From NCBI RefSeq assembly GCF_005281345.1, contig NZ_SZXJ01000095.1:248001-312000 (forward strand): 64,000 nt of DNA, written 5' to 3'. The notes below the pieces were generated by a model that saw only the letters and a program-made list of their open reading frames with translations, was not told where the DNA came from and ran no database searches. The stretch comes from Citrobacter sp. wls619 (GTDB taxonomy: Bacteria; Pseudomonadota; Gammaproteobacteria; Enterobacterales; Enterobacteriaceae). Of this stretch, positions 1 through 9,465 are shown piece after piece (within the stretch, counting starts at the first letter, position 1; every line of letters starts with the position of its first letter). A program made the position numbers and the translations under genes.

Positions 1-104
1 ATTTTCCCAGCAAGTACAGCAATCCAAAGGTGCGCTCGTTTATCGATTTTCTGGTCGCAGAACTTGGTCCGCTACCGGCCTGGGATAACTGGATCCCAGG
101 ATAA
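1..104 (+). CDS. LysR-type regulator, C-terminal end (partial)
   Basis: Reading frame 3 is open from the window edge and ends in TAA at 102-104. The 33 visible residues ([18 protein letters not shown], then [15 protein letters not shown]) look like the end of a LysR-type substrate-binding domain, in which a conserved P-K-V-R-x-F-I-D-F-L helix closes the last lobe. The DNA-binding part lies off the window, so neither effector nor target genes can be named. The assignment rests on this short tail only. Confidence 0.6.
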   Translation, partial: FPSKYSNPKVRSFIDFLVAELGPLPAWDNWIPG

Positions 105-178
105 GCGCTTCCCCTCTAAAATGGGAGGCACACCACAAATTTTGCGCGATCCCGCCGTCTGGCTCTATCCTTAAGCCT

Positions 179-1459
179 ATGAATAAAATTGCTGAACTCA
201 AACGCGCCAAGCGACTGGCGCTCTCTCTGCTGCTGGCCGCCGCCGCCACCTTCGTCATTACGCTGTTTCTGCCACCTAACTTCTGGGTGCTCGGAGTCAA
301 GGCGATTGCCGAAGCGGCGATGGTCGGCGCACTGGCGGACTGGTTCGCCGTGGTGGCGCTTTTTCGCCGGGTGCCGATCCCATTTATCGCGCAACATACG
401 GCGATTATCCCGCGCAATAAGGACAGAATCGGCGAAAATCTCGGTCAGTTTGTGCAGGAGAAATTCCTCGATACCCAGTCTCTGGTCGCGCTGATCCGCC
501 GCCATGAACCGGCGCTGTTGATTGGCAACTGGTTCAGCCAACCGGAAAATGCCCAGCGTATTGGCCAGCATTTACTGCAAATCATGAGCGGATTTCTCGA
601 GCTCACCGATGACTCGCGTATTCAGCGGCTCATTAAACGGGCGGTGCATAAGGCCATCGACAAGGTTGATCTTTCTGGCACCAGTGCGCTGATGCTGGAA
701 AGCATGACCAAAAACAATCGCCATCAGGCGTTGCTCGACACGTTGATCGCTCAACTGATCGCCCTGCTTCAGCGCGACAGTTCGCGAACATTTATTGCCC
801 AGCAGATCGTACGCTGGCTGGAGACCGAACACCCACTCAAGGCGAAGATCCTGCCGACCGAATGGTTAGGTGAACACAGCGCCGAGCTGGTCACTGATGC
901 CGTCAACTCTCTGCTGGATGATATCAGCCACGATCGGGCACATCAGATCCGCCACGCCTTCGATCGCGCCACATTAAGGCTTATCGAGAAGCTCAAACAC
1001 GATCCGGAGATGGCCGTGCGGGCAGAGAGCCTCAAAAGCTATCTGAAAGAAGACGAAGCCTTTAACCGCTATCTCGGCGAACTGTGGGCTGACCTGCGCC
1101 AGTGGGTGAAAACTGACATTAACGCCGACGATTCCCGCGTGAAGCTGCGCATCGCCAGCGCCGGGCAGTGGTTCGGCGAAACGCTGGTTGCCGACAGCGC
1201 CCTGCGCGCCTCACTGAATGGGCATCTGGAGCAGGCCGCGCATAAAGTGGCTCCGGAGTTCGCCACTTTCCTGACGCGCCATATCAGCGACACGGTGAAA
1301 AGTTGGGATGCGCACGATATGTCGCAGCAAATTGAGCTGAACATCGGTAAAGATTTGCAGTTTATCCGCGTCAACGGCACGCTGGTCGGCGGTTCTATTG
1401 GGCTGGTTTTATATCTGTTGTCGCAAATACCTTCCCTGCTGACGCTGGCGAATTTTTAA
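179..1459 (+). CDS. yjiN: DUF445 inner-membrane protein YjiN
   Basis: A 426-residue protein matching enteric YjiN (DUF445). Two hydrophobic segments lie near the N terminus (about residues 15-35 and 38-62, with the family motif [18 protein letters not shown]) and one at the C terminus (about 399-420). The long charged helical middle is probably soluble and may form coiled coil. The family has no firm biochemical role; the topology suggests a membrane-anchored scaffold. It stands alone: a GNAT gene starts 13 bases after the stop and may share its transcript. The ATG at 179 gives the full family length. Confidence 0.9.
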   Translation: MNKIAELKRAKRLALSLLLAAAATFVITLFLPPNFWVLGVKAIAEAAMVGALADWFAVVALFRRVPIPFIAQHTAIIPRNKDRIGENLGQFVQEKFLDTQSLVALIRRHEPALLIGNWFSQPENAQRIGQHLLQIMSGFLELTDDSRIQRLIKRAVHKAIDKVDLSGTSALMLESMTKNNRHQALLDTLIAQLIALLQRDSSRTFIAQQIVRWLETEHPLKAKILPTEWLGEHSAELVTDAVNSLLDDISHDRAHQIRHAFDRATLRLIEKLKHDPEMAVRAESLKSYLKEDEAFNRYLGELWADLRQWVKTDINADDSRVKLRIASAGQWFGETLVADSALRASLNGHLEQAAHKVAPEFATFLTRHISDTVKSWDAHDMSQQIELNIGKDLQFIRVNGTLVGGSIGLVLYLLSQIPSLLTLANF

Positions 1460-1472
1460 GGAGAAAAATTCA

Positions 1473-1937
1473 ATGACAATCAACATCCGCATTTTTTCCC
1501 TGCGCGAGACACCGGAAAAGCTGCACGAGGTCACCGCTTACTTTCAACAACAATGGGCCTCAGAAGACTCCATGAAGGTTTACGAGGATGCGCTGCATCG
1601 TTGCATTGGCGCAAAGAACCCACTACCGCAGTGGTATTGGTTGCAGGATGGCGACAGCATTGTTGGCTGCGCCGGATTGATCACCAATGATTTTATCAGT
1701 CGCGGCGAACTGTGGCCGTGGCTATGTGCGCTCTATATCGATCCTCGCTATCGTGGGCAAGGTCTGGCATTTCGCCTGATTGAACATATTGCGCAGCAGG
1801 CCAGACAGCTGGGGTTTATGCAGCTCCATTTGTGTACCGACCTGGAAGGGTTATACGAGAAAGCGGGATTTTACTTTGACGGGCCGGGCTATCATCCGTG
1901 GGGGGAAGTGTCACGGGTCTACAGTCGTAATCTGTAA
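1473..1937 (+). CDS. GNAT family N-acetyltransferase
   Basis: 154 residues with a GNAT fold. Motif A is clear at about residues 89-108 (LYIDPRYRGQGLAFRLIEHI), giving the acetyl-CoA pyrophosphate loop R-x-x-G-x-G/A, followed by the usual C-terminal element LYEKAGFYFDGPGY. The strong ribosome site AAGGAG stands 9 bases before the ATG. The substrate cannot be read from sequence; small-molecule or aminoglycoside-like amine acetylation is typical of the family. Its 13-base distance from yjiN suggests co-transcription. Confidence 0.88.
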   Translation: MTINIRIFSLRETPEKLHEVTAYFQQQWASEDSMKVYEDALHRCIGAKNPLPQWYWLQDGDSIVGCAGLITNDFISRGELWPWLCALYIDPRYRGQGLAFRLIEHIAQQARQLGFMQLHLCTDLEGLYEKAGFYFDGPGYHPWGEVSRVYSRNL

Positions 1938-2032
1938 ACGCGCAATTGTTGTACATCAATAAAGCCTGACATATTACATGGTTATAATGCGGCGTCTTTT
2001 TACTGTCTCCCGTGTTACGGGGAAGGAAAATC

Positions 2033-3184
2033 ATGTCGCTAATCACCGATTTACCCGCCATTTTCAACCAGTTCTCCGACGCCCGTCAGAAAGGTTTTCT
2101 CACCGTAATGGATCTTAAAGAGCAGGGTATCCCGCTCGTTGGGACCTATTGCACCTTTATGCCGCAGGAGATTGCGATGGCGGCGGGCGCGGTCGTCGTT
2201 TCCCTATGCTCGACCTCTGATGAAACCATTGAAGAAGCCGAAAAAGATCTGCCGCGGAACCTGTGTCCGCTGATCAAAAGCAGCTACGGGTTTGGCAAAA
2301 CCGACAAATGCCCCTACTTCTATTTCTCTGACCTGGTGGTGGGCGAAACCACCTGCGATGGTAAAAAGAAAATGTACGAATACATGGCCGAATTTAAAGC
2401 AGTACATGTAATGCAACTGCCCAACAGCGCCAGCGATGCGGCTTCGCGTGCGCTATGGAAAGCCGAGATCCTGCGTCTGCAGCAGGCCGTCGAAGCCCGT
2501 TTTGGCACAGCCATTACCGAAACTGCGCTGCGTGAAGCCGTTATTCTCAAAAACCAGGAACGTCGGGCGCTGGCGAATTTCTATCGCGTTGGTCAACTTA
2601 ACCCACCCGCACTTAGCGGCAGTGACATTCTGAAAGTCGTCTACGGCGCCACCTTCCGCTTTGATAAAGACGCGTTGATCGACGAGCTTAATAGCATGGC
2701 CGAGCGCGTACATCAGGAATGGCAGGCCGGGAAACGTCTGGCGTCACGTCCGCGCATCCTGATAACCGGCTGCCCCATTGGCGGCGCAGCAGAGAAAGTG
2801 GTGCGTGCCATTGAAGAAAACGGCGGTTGGGTGGTGGGTTATGAAAACTGCACCGGCGCAAAGGCCACCGAACAATGCGTGGCGGAAACCGGCGATGTCT
2901 ACGACGCGCTGACTGATAAATACCTCGCCATCGGCTGCTCCTGCATTTCTCCTAACGATCAGCGTCTGAAAATGCTCAGCCAAATGGTTGAAGAGTACCA
3001 GGCTGACGGCGTCGTCGATGTCATTTTGCAGGCTTGCCACACCTACGCCGTTGAATCGCTCGCGATTAAGCGTCACGTACGCCAACAGCACAACATTCCT
3101 TATATCGCGATTGAAACCGATTACTCCAACGCAGATATCGGCCAGCTTAGCACCCGCGTCGCCGCATTCATTGAAATGTTGTGA
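2033..3184 (+). CDS. yjiM: 2-hydroxyacyl-CoA dehydratase-like protein YjiM
   Basis: Member of the 2-hydroxyglutaryl-CoA dehydratase component D family (HgdB/HgdC, BcrB/C). The 383-residue chain carries many conserved cysteines that could hold a [4Fe-4S] cluster: GTYCTFMP, SLCSTSDET, LPRNLCPLIKSSYG, DKCPYFYFSD, ENCTGAKATEQC, IGCSCISPND. I choose ATG 2033, preceded by GGGGAAGGAAA, rather than the in-frame ATG 21 bases earlier, because it has the ribosome site and starts MSLITDLPAIF as in E. coli YjiM. The activator yjiL follows after 9 bases and a DUF3343 gene overlaps yjiL. The substrate is unknown; oxygen-sensitive radical chemistry is inferred from the family. Confidence 0.9.
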   Translation: MSLITDLPAIFNQFSDARQKGFLTVMDLKEQGIPLVGTYCTFMPQEIAMAAGAVVVSLCSTSDETIEEAEKDLPRNLCPLIKSSYGFGKTDKCPYFYFSDLVVGETTCDGKKKMYEYMAEFKAVHVMQLPNSASDAASRALWKAEILRLQQAVEARFGTAITETALREAVILKNQERRALANFYRVGQLNPPALSGSDILKVVYGATFRFDKDALIDELNSMAERVHQEWQAGKRLASRPRILITGCPIGGAAEKVVRAIEENGGWVVGYENCTGAKATEQCVAETGDVYDALTDKYLAIGCSCISPNDQRLKMLSQMVEEYQADGVVDVILQACHTYAVESLAIKRHVRQQHNIPYIAIETDYSNADIGQLSTRVAAFIEML

Positions 3185-3193
3185 GAAACGCGG

Positions 3194-3961
3194 ATGACAT
3201 ACTCAATAGGGATTGATTCCGGCTCCACGGCGACGAAAGGCGTGTTGCTGGAAGGTAACGTCATCAGACGCCGCTTCCTTTGCCCAACGCCTTTTCGCCC
3301 CGCAGATGCGATCGCGCAGGCATGGGAAACGTTGCAGGATGGGCTGGAGAACAGGCCATTTTTGACCCTCACCGGGTACGGACGGCAGCTCGTCGATTAT
3401 GCCGACAAACAGGTCACTGAAATTTCCTGCCACGGACTGGGGGCGCGATTGCTGGCTCCCGGCACCCGCACAGTCATTGATATCGGTGGTCAGGACAGTA
3501 AAGTCATCCAGTTGGATGACGATGGCAATCTCAGCGATTTCTTAATGAATGACAAGTGCGCTGCCGGAACCGGGCGGTTTCTGGACGTCATCTCACGCAC
3601 CCTCGGTGCCAGCGTAGAGCAGTTGGATACGATTACCGCTGGCGTCGAACCGCATGCTATTACCAGCATGTGTACAGTATTTGCCGAGTCAGAAGTCATT
3701 AGCCTGCGCTCTGCGGGCATCGCGCCGGAGGCGATTCTGGCTGGCGTGATCAACGCGATGGCCAGACGCAGCGCGAACTTTATCGGGCGGCTTTCAGCCC
3801 AGGCGCCGCTGCTATTTACCGGCGGAGTCAGCCACTGTCACGCCTTTGCCCGTATGCTTGAAGACCATGTCGGTATTCCCGTACACACCCATCCCGACGC
3901 ACAGTTTGCCGGTGCCATCGGGGCTGCGTTGATAGGCCAGCGTCAGGGGAAACGTCAATGA
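3194..3961 (+). CDS. yjiL: BadF/BadG/BcrA/BcrD ATPase YjiL, dehydratase activator
   Basis: 255-residue ASKHA-fold ATPase of the component A (HgdC activator) type. Phosphate-1 loop IGIDSGSTATKGVLL is at residues 4-18, adenosine/phosphate-2 motif VIDIGGQDSKVIQLDDDG near 95, and the cysteines expected to bridge the dimer with one [4Fe-4S] cluster sit in NDKCAAGTGRF and TSMCTVFAESE. In this family ATP hydrolysis drives electron transfer to the dehydratase, here YjiM just upstream. It overlaps the following DUF3343 gene by 4 bases (ATGA), so the three genes form a translationally coupled unit. Confidence 0.9.
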   Translation: MTYSIGIDSGSTATKGVLLEGNVIRRRFLCPTPFRPADAIAQAWETLQDGLENRPFLTLTGYGRQLVDYADKQVTEISCHGLGARLLAPGTRTVIDIGGQDSKVIQLDDDGNLSDFLMNDKCAAGTGRFLDVISRTLGASVEQLDTITAGVEPHAITSMCTVFAESEVISLRSAGIAPEAILAGVINAMARRSANFIGRLSAQAPLLFTGGVSHCHAFARMLEDHVGIPVHTHPDAQFAGAIGAALIGQRQGKRQ

Positions 3962-4209
3962 AGGAAACGCTGTTCTTGTTTCATTCCACCGTCGGTGTCA
4001 TAAAAATGCGCAAGATGCTACAGGCCGCAGGGGTCCGCTTTCGGGTGGCGGATATTCCCCGCGAGCTACGCGGTGGCTGCGGACTCTGTATCTACATCGA
4101 CTGTGTTGCTGGCAGGGAGGAAGAATGGGTGATCCCAGGGCATACCGAATCTATCTACCGTCAGGAAAACGGAGACTGGTGCTGTATAGCCGCGTTTCCC
4201 GCCTCCTGA
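3958..4209 (+). CDS. DUF3343 small protein (putative Se/S carrier-like)
   Basis: 83 residues: MKETLFLFHSTVGVIKMRKM, then a conserved R-x-x-x-x-G-C-G-L-C segment (RGGCGLCIYIDC). This is the DUF3343 'putative Se/S carrier' pattern, a small alpha-beta protein with a C-G-x-C-like pair. The ATG overlaps the yjiL stop by 4 bases. Its fixed place after a 2-hydroxyacyl-CoA dehydratase pair suggests a redox or sulfur-transfer partner, but that is inference from context; no activity is established that I know of. Confidence 0.75.
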   Translation: MKETLFLFHSTVGVIKMRKMLQAAGVRFRVADIPRELRGGCGLCIYIDCVAGREEEWVIPGHTESIYRQENGDWCCIAAFPAS

Positions 4210-4488
4210 TCACGCCTGATTAGCACGAAACGCTGATATATACTCGAATTATCCAGGGTATAAACAACAGCTTATAGTCTGTAAAGAGCATCACTCGGCT
4301 AACGCCATAAATATATCCTCATCAGATTACTCTGCAATTAAATGTCAGCATTTAATAACCTGCAAATAACAGTCAAACACCTCTCTAAAAACTTTATAAT
4401 TCACTTTTACGCATATACATTTGCTGATAGCACATGCGTAAAAATGGACATATTAATTAAATTACAACAACACTTCCGGGAAGGGTAC

Positions 4489-4890
4489 ATGTCGAGGTTG
4501 AAAAAACTCATACTTGGGTTGATTATTCTGGCTGGTTTAATTAGCACGGTAGGCGATTATAAAAACTTTGGTCTATTTGGTGCGACAGGATTGTTTATTA
4601 TCTTTCTGCTAACAACCGTTTTCTTGTGGCAGTGGGCTTCCGGAAAGTTTCCGGCGGTAGCCAAAATACAGGCCATTATTATTTTACTGGTCAGTGCTAT
4701 TGCGTCTATTTTTGTTATCAACATGGCAATAGCCGGAAACTTGCATGTAGACCTGATGGAGGTCATGCGTATTTCCATTACGCATAATCCTCTTTTTTAC
4801 CTCATTCTCTGTGCCGTTGCATGGGCAAAAGTGGATATCTGGAAATGGCTATTTAGCGATCGACAGTCGGAGCAAAACCAACCGATGTGA
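4489..4890 (+). CDS. small inner-membrane protein of unknown function
   Basis: 133 residues from ATG 4489, chosen for the GGGAAGG ribosome site 5 bases upstream; longer in-frame starts at 4342 and 4444 lack one. Four hydrophobic stretches (about residues 5-22, 28-48, 60-82, 98-115) separated by short loops predict a four-helix membrane protein with a charged C-terminal tail. I do not recognise the family. A bidirectional terminator separates it from the convergent porin gene. Confidence 0.7.
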   Translation: MSRLKKLILGLIILAGLISTVGDYKNFGLFGATGLFIIFLLTTVFLWQWASGKFPAVAKIQAIIILLVSAIASIFVINMAIAGNLHVDLMEVMRISITHNPLFYLILCAVAWAKVDIWKWLFSDRQSEQNQPM

Positions 4891-4902
4891 GCCTCAAAAA
4901 CA

Positions 4903-4933
4903 TGTAAAAAAGGCGTCTTACTAAAGACGCCTT
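4903..4933. terminator. bidirectional rho-independent terminator
   Basis: Stem AGGCGTCTT / AAGACGCCT with loop ACTA, flanked by an A-run on the left and a T-run on the right, so it can end transcription from both the membrane-protein gene (plus) and the porin gene (minus). Confidence 0.85.
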
Positions 4934-4952
4934 TTGCAATCATCACAAAAAC

Positions 4953-5960
4953 TTAGAACTGGTAAGTCAGGCCAGCAACAACCTGGTTATCGTCGTTTTT
5001 GCCATCAAGCAGGTTAATTTTATAACCTACATCGGCCACCATGTTTTTGTTGAAGTAGTAATCAGTGCCCAGCGCAACGTATTCGGTCAGGTCTGTGTTG
5101 TTATTGTCACGCGCATGAACGTATGCCACGTTCGGACGCAGGCCAAAATCAAACACATAGGCAGCCATCGCTTCAAAATGCTGTGCTTTGTCCGCATCCT
5201 GAATCAGGTTGTGGGACTCGCCGTACATGGTTGCAACGTAGATAGCATTCGCGTCATATTTCAGGCCAGCGCCCCAGAACTCAGCGTTGTCACCTTCCCA
5301 GCCGCTACGTTTCTGCTCAGCAGTCACGGAGTTAGTGGTATAGGTCGCAATGGCAGAGACGCCTGAATCCGCAATATTGTCATAGCCCAGCGAGAAGCCG
5401 TAGCCATTACCGTGCTGTTTTGCCGGGTTAGCGTTAGAGTCATCCTGGCCCTGATACTGCGCGCCAACGTTCAGACCATCAACGGCACCAAACAGATTTT
5501 TGGTGCGGAGTGTTGCAACGCCAGAAGTGCGTGTAGTAAGGAAACGGTCAGTATCCTCAAAGGAGTCGCCACCGAACTCTGAAAGAGTGTCAGTGTAAGC
5601 TCCCACATCGTAAGCGATACCGTAGTTACGACCGTAGTCAAAGCTAACGTCATGGCCGTAATCCAGACCAGCAAACGCCAGACGTGTATTAACGCCATTC
5701 TGTGACCCTTCTGCCTTAGAAGCATCAAACTGACTCTCAAACTGGCCGTAACCGGTCAGTTGATCGTTAATTTGAGTCTCACCGCGAAAACCCAGACGCG
5801 CGTAAGTACCATCAGCATCTTTACCGTCAGTCCAGGAATGTACCGCTTTTACTTTGCCGTACAGATCCAATTTGTTGCCATCTTTATTATAAATTTCCGC
5901 TGCATGAACGGAGGTTACCCCTAATGCCATTACAGCTAATGCCACTACTGACTTTTTCAT
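4953..5960 (-). CDS. OmpC/OmpN-type general porin
   Basis: 335-residue outer-membrane porin. Signal peptide MKKSVVALAVMALGVTSVHA is cut before AEIYNKDGNKLDLYG, the hallmark N terminus of OmpC/OmpF/PhoE porins. The constriction-loop motif LSEFGGDSF and terminal phenylalanine (VVAGLTYQF) needed for BAM-dependent assembly are present. ATG 5960 is taken rather than a GTG four codons upstream, because it starts the classical signal peptide. It forms a 16-strand trimeric channel for small hydrophilic solutes. Which enteric porin it is orthologous to (OmpN, OmpS2, a second OmpC) cannot be settled here. An in-line ompF/ompC-type antisense RNA was not seen. Confidence 0.9.
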   Translation of the reverse strand: MKKSVVALAVMALGVTSVHAAEIYNKDGNKLDLYGKVKAVHSWTDGKDADGTYARLGFRGETQINDQLTGYGQFESQFDASKAEGSQNGVNTRLAFAGLDYGHDVSFDYGRNYGIAYDVGAYTDTLSEFGGDSFEDTDRFLTTRTSGVATLRTKNLFGAVDGLNVGAQYQGQDDSNANPAKQHGNGYGFSLGYDNIADSGVSAIATYTTNSVTAEQKRSGWEGDNAEFWGAGLKYDANAIYVATMYGESHNLIQDADKAQHFEAMAAYVFDFGLRPNVAYVHARDNNNTDLTEYVALGTDYYFNKNMVADVGYKINLLDGKNDDNQVVAGLTYQF

Positions 5961-6152
5961 GTTGTTACTCACTTTTAATTGTGAATTTTGCTATCAACTT
6001 TGTTATGAAGGCAAAACGCCTGCATAAAAAAGTCCCCTATGGATTAAGGGGAAACACCAATAACACACCAAAAAACATACCGATAAAGGTAATAATGAAG
6101 TGGCAGGACATATTTCATTTTGGGTTTTAAATAAAACCCGAACAGAGAGATA

Positions 6153-6362
6153 CTACTTTGAACTTTCGCTTTCGCTCTCATTAATAGAGCGATGTAACAT
6201 TAACGCTTCCGCAATAATGTCTTGTTTACTTTTACGCGTTTCAAATGCCAGTGTTCGGACATATTCCCAAAGAGAAGTATCAACACGGGCACTTAAAAGG
6301 ACCATATCTTTAGATCGGGTACCCCTGGCTTTTCGGATATCGGGATAATCTCGAGAAGGCAT
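6153..6362 (-). CDS. ribbon-helix-helix DNA-binding protein
   Basis: 69 residues from the ATG at 6362, with AGGAG 6 bases upstream. Core VLLSARVDTSLWEYVRTLAF, then ETRKSKQDIIAEALMLH, gives the beta strand plus two helices of a CopG/Arc-type fold, so a dimeric DNA-binding repressor is likely. No toxin partner is adjacent: the porin lies downstream and an AT-rich gap upstream. It may regulate itself or the porin. The acidic serine-rich tail (SESESSK) is unusual. Confidence 0.65.
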   Translation of the reverse strand: MPSRDYPDIRKARGTRSKDMVLLSARVDTSLWEYVRTLAFETRKSKQDIIAEALMLHRSINESESESSK

Positions 6363-7000
6363 ATTTAACTCCTGACGCAATAACACGCTTATGGCGATGA
6401 AATATGCAGCCAGTGTAAAAACATGTCAACGGTAAAAAAAAATCACAATAGTAATGAAACTGTTAATAAACCCAAAAAAAGTGGAACGATATTTCAAATG
6501 AAAGATAACTTGATTGTAGAATAATGTGTAATTTTAACTTTACGAATATTTATTCTTACTCACTTGATTAAAATGGGAGCGGCTGGACGAGTCATCAACC
6601 TGCGCAATCAAAACATCATTCTGACCAATAGGTTACAGAGCGTGATTAATGTCTACTTTTATCTAAATCCTTTGTTTTTATACGCCTTTACGTACACATT
6701 AACGGCACTAACCGTTGGACAAATCAGTGTGATTCTCACTTCGCATTGACCTGTTTTGTCGAAAAATAAGCACGAAAAGGTAAAGATAAGGTAAATGATG
6801 CATTTTTTTGCACGCGAAAATAAGTTGTTTTTAATTGATATATGTCAATTTTCGCCCCGCAATGACGCTGCAAAAAACGCCATTTGCATTGATGGAAACA
6901 TTATTTTACGTCGCGTCCAGACCGGGAAAATAGTCAGAGGAAATCAGCGGGAAGTGATACGCGGGCCGGGATAGCCCACGTTGTAAAAGAGCAATTAAAA
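6363..7000. other. AT-rich intergenic region between the RHH gene and uxuR
   Basis: About 640 bases with no convincing gene. A 61-codon plus-strand ORF at 6564-6749 lacks a ribosome site and recognisable domains. The region presumably holds the leftward promoter of the RHH gene and the 3' end of the uxuR transcript. Confidence 0.5.
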
Positions 7001-7774
7001 TCAGGCGCTAACCGTATCCAACGGCCAGGAGTCAAACAGATAACCATCAAAGTCGATATCATCAACGTTTGAAAACTCCAGCAGTCGCTGTTTAACGTTT
7101 TCCAGATGCTGCCACATTGCCAGTTTGGCCGCTCGGGCATCTTTTTTAATGAGTGCCGCCAGGATCTGCTTGTGGTCGCCCATCCATTCTTTACGGTAAT
7201 GGGTATCGTCAAGGTGGCTGTGCAACTGGATCCACATCGGGTTGTTCTCACGCCACTGCCATGACTGACGAAACAGCTCCACCAGCATGCTGTTGTGCGT
7301 GGCCTCGGCAATGGCAAGGTGAAACTGCATGTCGCCGCTTTCCGAGCCGTTCGGCTCGCTGGACGCCAGCTCACGTTCTTCCAGTAGCAATGCCTGGCGC
7401 ATTTTGACGATATCCTCACGCGTGGCTTGCAATGCAGCAAACTCGGCGATATTGCTCTCTAATAGCTGGCGTGCCTGTAACAGCTCAAAAGGCCCCGCAT
7501 CATTGCAATGGTTAATATCCGTGCTGTCGATTGTCTGCGCGTTCGCGTTGTCGAGAACGTAGATCCCGGCGCCGCGGCGCACGTCCACCAGCCCTTTAAT
7601 TTCCAGCATGATTAACGCTTCGCGCACCACCGTACGGGTGACATTGAGCATCTCGGCTATTTCACGCTCCGGGGGCAGGCGCTCGCCGGGTTGGTATGGC
7701 GTCTGGACAATGAGATCGCGGATCATGGCCCCCACTTCCTGGTAGGGTCTTTGCTGAGAAGTGTTCGATTTCAT
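7001..7774 (-). CDS. uxuR: UxuR, GntR/FadR-family repressor of hexuronate genes
   Basis: 257 residues. The N-terminal winged helix-turn-helix shows the GntR signature (PPEREIAEMLNVTRTVVREAL, residues about 34-54) and the C-terminal FCD domain keeps its metal/ligand helices (MQFHLAIAEATHN, HLDDTHYRKEWMGDHKQIL). Known enteric role: fructuronate-responsive repressor of uxuAB, itself and gntP. The gene lies 175 bases downstream of the uxuB stop in the same direction, behind a terminator and a REP-like element, so it has its own promoter. UxuR-like palindromes are visible between uxuA and gntP. Confidence 0.93.
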   Translation of the reverse strand: MKSNTSQQRPYQEVGAMIRDLIVQTPYQPGERLPPEREIAEMLNVTRTVVREALIMLEIKGLVDVRRGAGIYVLDNANAQTIDSTDINHCNDAGPFELLQARQLLESNIAEFAALQATREDIVKMRQALLLEERELASSEPNGSESGDMQFHLAIAEATHNSMLVELFRQSWQWRENNPMWIQLHSHLDDTHYRKEWMGDHKQILAALIKKDARAAKLAMWQHLENVKQRLLEFSNVDDIDFDGYLFDSWPLDTVSA

Positions 7775-7809
7775 TATGTTCTATCCGTCAGATGCGTTTA
7801 TTCAGATCC

Positions 7810-7846
7810 GTAGGTCGGATGGCAGGACGCACCTTATCAGGCCTAC
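7810..7846. repeat. REP-like palindromic element
   Basis: Starts GTAGGTCGGATGGC and ends CTTATCAGGCCTAC, the arms of an enteric REP/BIME unit, placed in the intercistronic gap between uxuB and uxuR where such elements usually occur. Confidence 0.6.
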
Positions 7847-7895
7847 AAATAACCTTTATGTCGCCTGAACTATAGCATTTGCGGCAAGCCAAAAA

Positions 7896-7935
7896 CAGAA
7901 AACGGGTCAACCAAAAAGATATTTTGATTGACCCG
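7896..7935 (-). terminator. uxuB terminator with UxuR-like half site
   Basis: On the minus strand an 8-bp stem CGGGTCAA / TTGACCCG, extended by AAAA/TTTT, is followed by a T-rich run (TTTTCTGTTTTT). It can end the uxuA-uxuB transcript before uxuR. The stem contains GGTTGACC, which resembles a UxuR half site, perhaps by chance. Confidence 0.65.
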
Positions 7936-7949
7936 TCATAGTTCGGGCG

Positions 7950-9425
7950 TTATGCGTCAGCGTGCAGTGCTGCGACACACTCGCGTGCGCCCTTCTCGCA
8001 CAGTTGCTGATAAGCCTCGATAATCGCTTCCACAAAATCCGCGTTTTCCGCTAAATCATGGCCAAAGATCCCGCTTAATCCCAACAGGGCCATAACGCGT
8101 TCACTGCCCTGATACTGCTGATTGATGCGCTGGAATTCCGCCAGCATCGGGTCGACAACGTCAATGGTCTGCCCCTGCTCATCCACGCCTTGGGTATAGC
8201 GCATCCAGCCCGCCACACCCAGCGCCAGATGCCGCCAGTCGCTGCCGTTTTGTAGGTGCAGGCGAACAGGGTCCAACAGGCGCTGCGGCAGTTTCTGGCT
8301 GCCATCCATGGCAATCTGCCAGGTACGATGGCGCAGGGATGGATTGCTGAAACGCTCGATCAGCAGCGTCGCATACGCATTGAGATCGGTGCCTTCCGGC
8401 ATCGACAGTGTGGGCGCCTGTTCCTGCATCATCAAGGCAAACGCGGCTTTGCGGTACGCCGGGTTGGTCATGGTATCGGCAATCGTTTCATAACCACCGA
8501 GATAGCCCAGATACGCAAGGAAAGAGTGGCTGCCATTAAGCATGCGCAGTTTCATCATTTCAAACGGCACCACGTCGGCAACGAACTGTGCGCCGACTTT
8601 ATCCCAGTCAGGGCGACCGTTCACGAAGTTGTCTTCAATCACCCACTGTCGGAACGGTTCACAGGCGATGGCGCACGGATCGTAAACACCCAGTTGATCG
8701 GCAATCTCCTGCAACGTTTCTGGCGTCGCCGCCGGAACAATGCGATCCACCATGGTGCATGGGAAAGTGGCATTGGCTTCAATCCACTGCGCCAGCTGCG
8801 GGTCGCGTGCCTGCGCCAGCCCCAGCACCGCGACTTTCGCCACGTGGCCATTTTCACGCACGTTATCACAGGACATCACGGTAAAGGCCGGCAGACCCTG
8901 CTCACGACGCAGATGCAGCGCCTGCACGATATAGCCAATTGCCGATTTCGGCGCGGTCGGATTTGCCAGATCGTGTTTAATCAACGGGTTATTGAGATCT
9001 AACTGACCGCTGGCGGCATCCGTGCAGTAACCTTTTTCAGTGACCGTCAACGAGACAATCGCCGTCTGCGGACGCGCCATCGCACGCAAAATACCGTCGC
9101 AGCCGTCAAGATCCGGGTGCATGGCTTCTTTCATCGAGCCGATCACTTTCAGTACGGTGTTGTCCGCGCCTTTTTCCGCCACGGTATACAGCAGTTGCTG
9201 CTTGCGCAGGTTTTCAATCAGTATGCAGTCATTAGCCGGCATCAGGTTCACTTCACAGATACCCCAGTCGCTGTCCGTAGTTTCCAGCAGATGGTGGGTG
9301 TACAGCGCCTGATGCGCACGGTGAAAAGCGCCGCATCCGAGGTGAACAATACGGGATTGCAGGCGCGAATTATCCCATGCAGGGCGCGCAACCGGCAGGT
9401 TGCTATTGGCAATTGTCGTTGTCAT
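7950..9425 (-). CDS. uxuB: D-mannonate oxidoreductase (fructuronate reductase) UxuB
   Basis: 491 residues of the polyol-specific long-chain dehydrogenase family. Near the N terminus IVHLGCGAFHRAHQALYTHH is the NAD-binding motif typical of UxuB/UxaB/MtlD, and KLRMLNGSHSFLAYLG is the conserved substrate/catalytic segment. It reduces D-fructuronate to D-mannonate with NADH in glucuronate breakdown, in the cytoplasm. It is the second gene of a uxuA-uxuB unit, 81 bases after the uxuA stop, with a hairpin in the gap. RBS GGAG precedes the ATG. Confidence 0.95.
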   Translation of the reverse strand: MTTTIANSNLPVARPAWDNSRLQSRIVHLGCGAFHRAHQALYTHHLLETTDSDWGICEVNLMPANDCILIENLRKQQLLYTVAEKGADNTVLKVIGSMKEAMHPDLDGCDGILRAMARPQTAIVSLTVTEKGYCTDAASGQLDLNNPLIKHDLANPTAPKSAIGYIVQALHLRREQGLPAFTVMSCDNVRENGHVAKVAVLGLAQARDPQLAQWIEANATFPCTMVDRIVPAATPETLQEIADQLGVYDPCAIACEPFRQWVIEDNFVNGRPDWDKVGAQFVADVVPFEMMKLRMLNGSHSFLAYLGYLGGYETIADTMTNPAYRKAAFALMMQEQAPTLSMPEGTDLNAYATLLIERFSNPSLRHRTWQIAMDGSQKLPQRLLDPVRLHLQNGSDWRHLALGVAGWMRYTQGVDEQGQTIDVVDPMLAEFQRINQQYQGSERVMALLGLSGIFGHDLAENADFVEAIIEAYQQLCEKGARECVAALHADA

Positions 9426-9465
9426 CGTGAACTCCAGAACCCGCCGGAAATGCCGACGGGAAGAG

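Noticed and set aside
6564-6749. 61-codon ORF between the RHH gene and uxuR
   Set aside because: No ribosome site, no recognisable domain, AT-rich by-chance frame.
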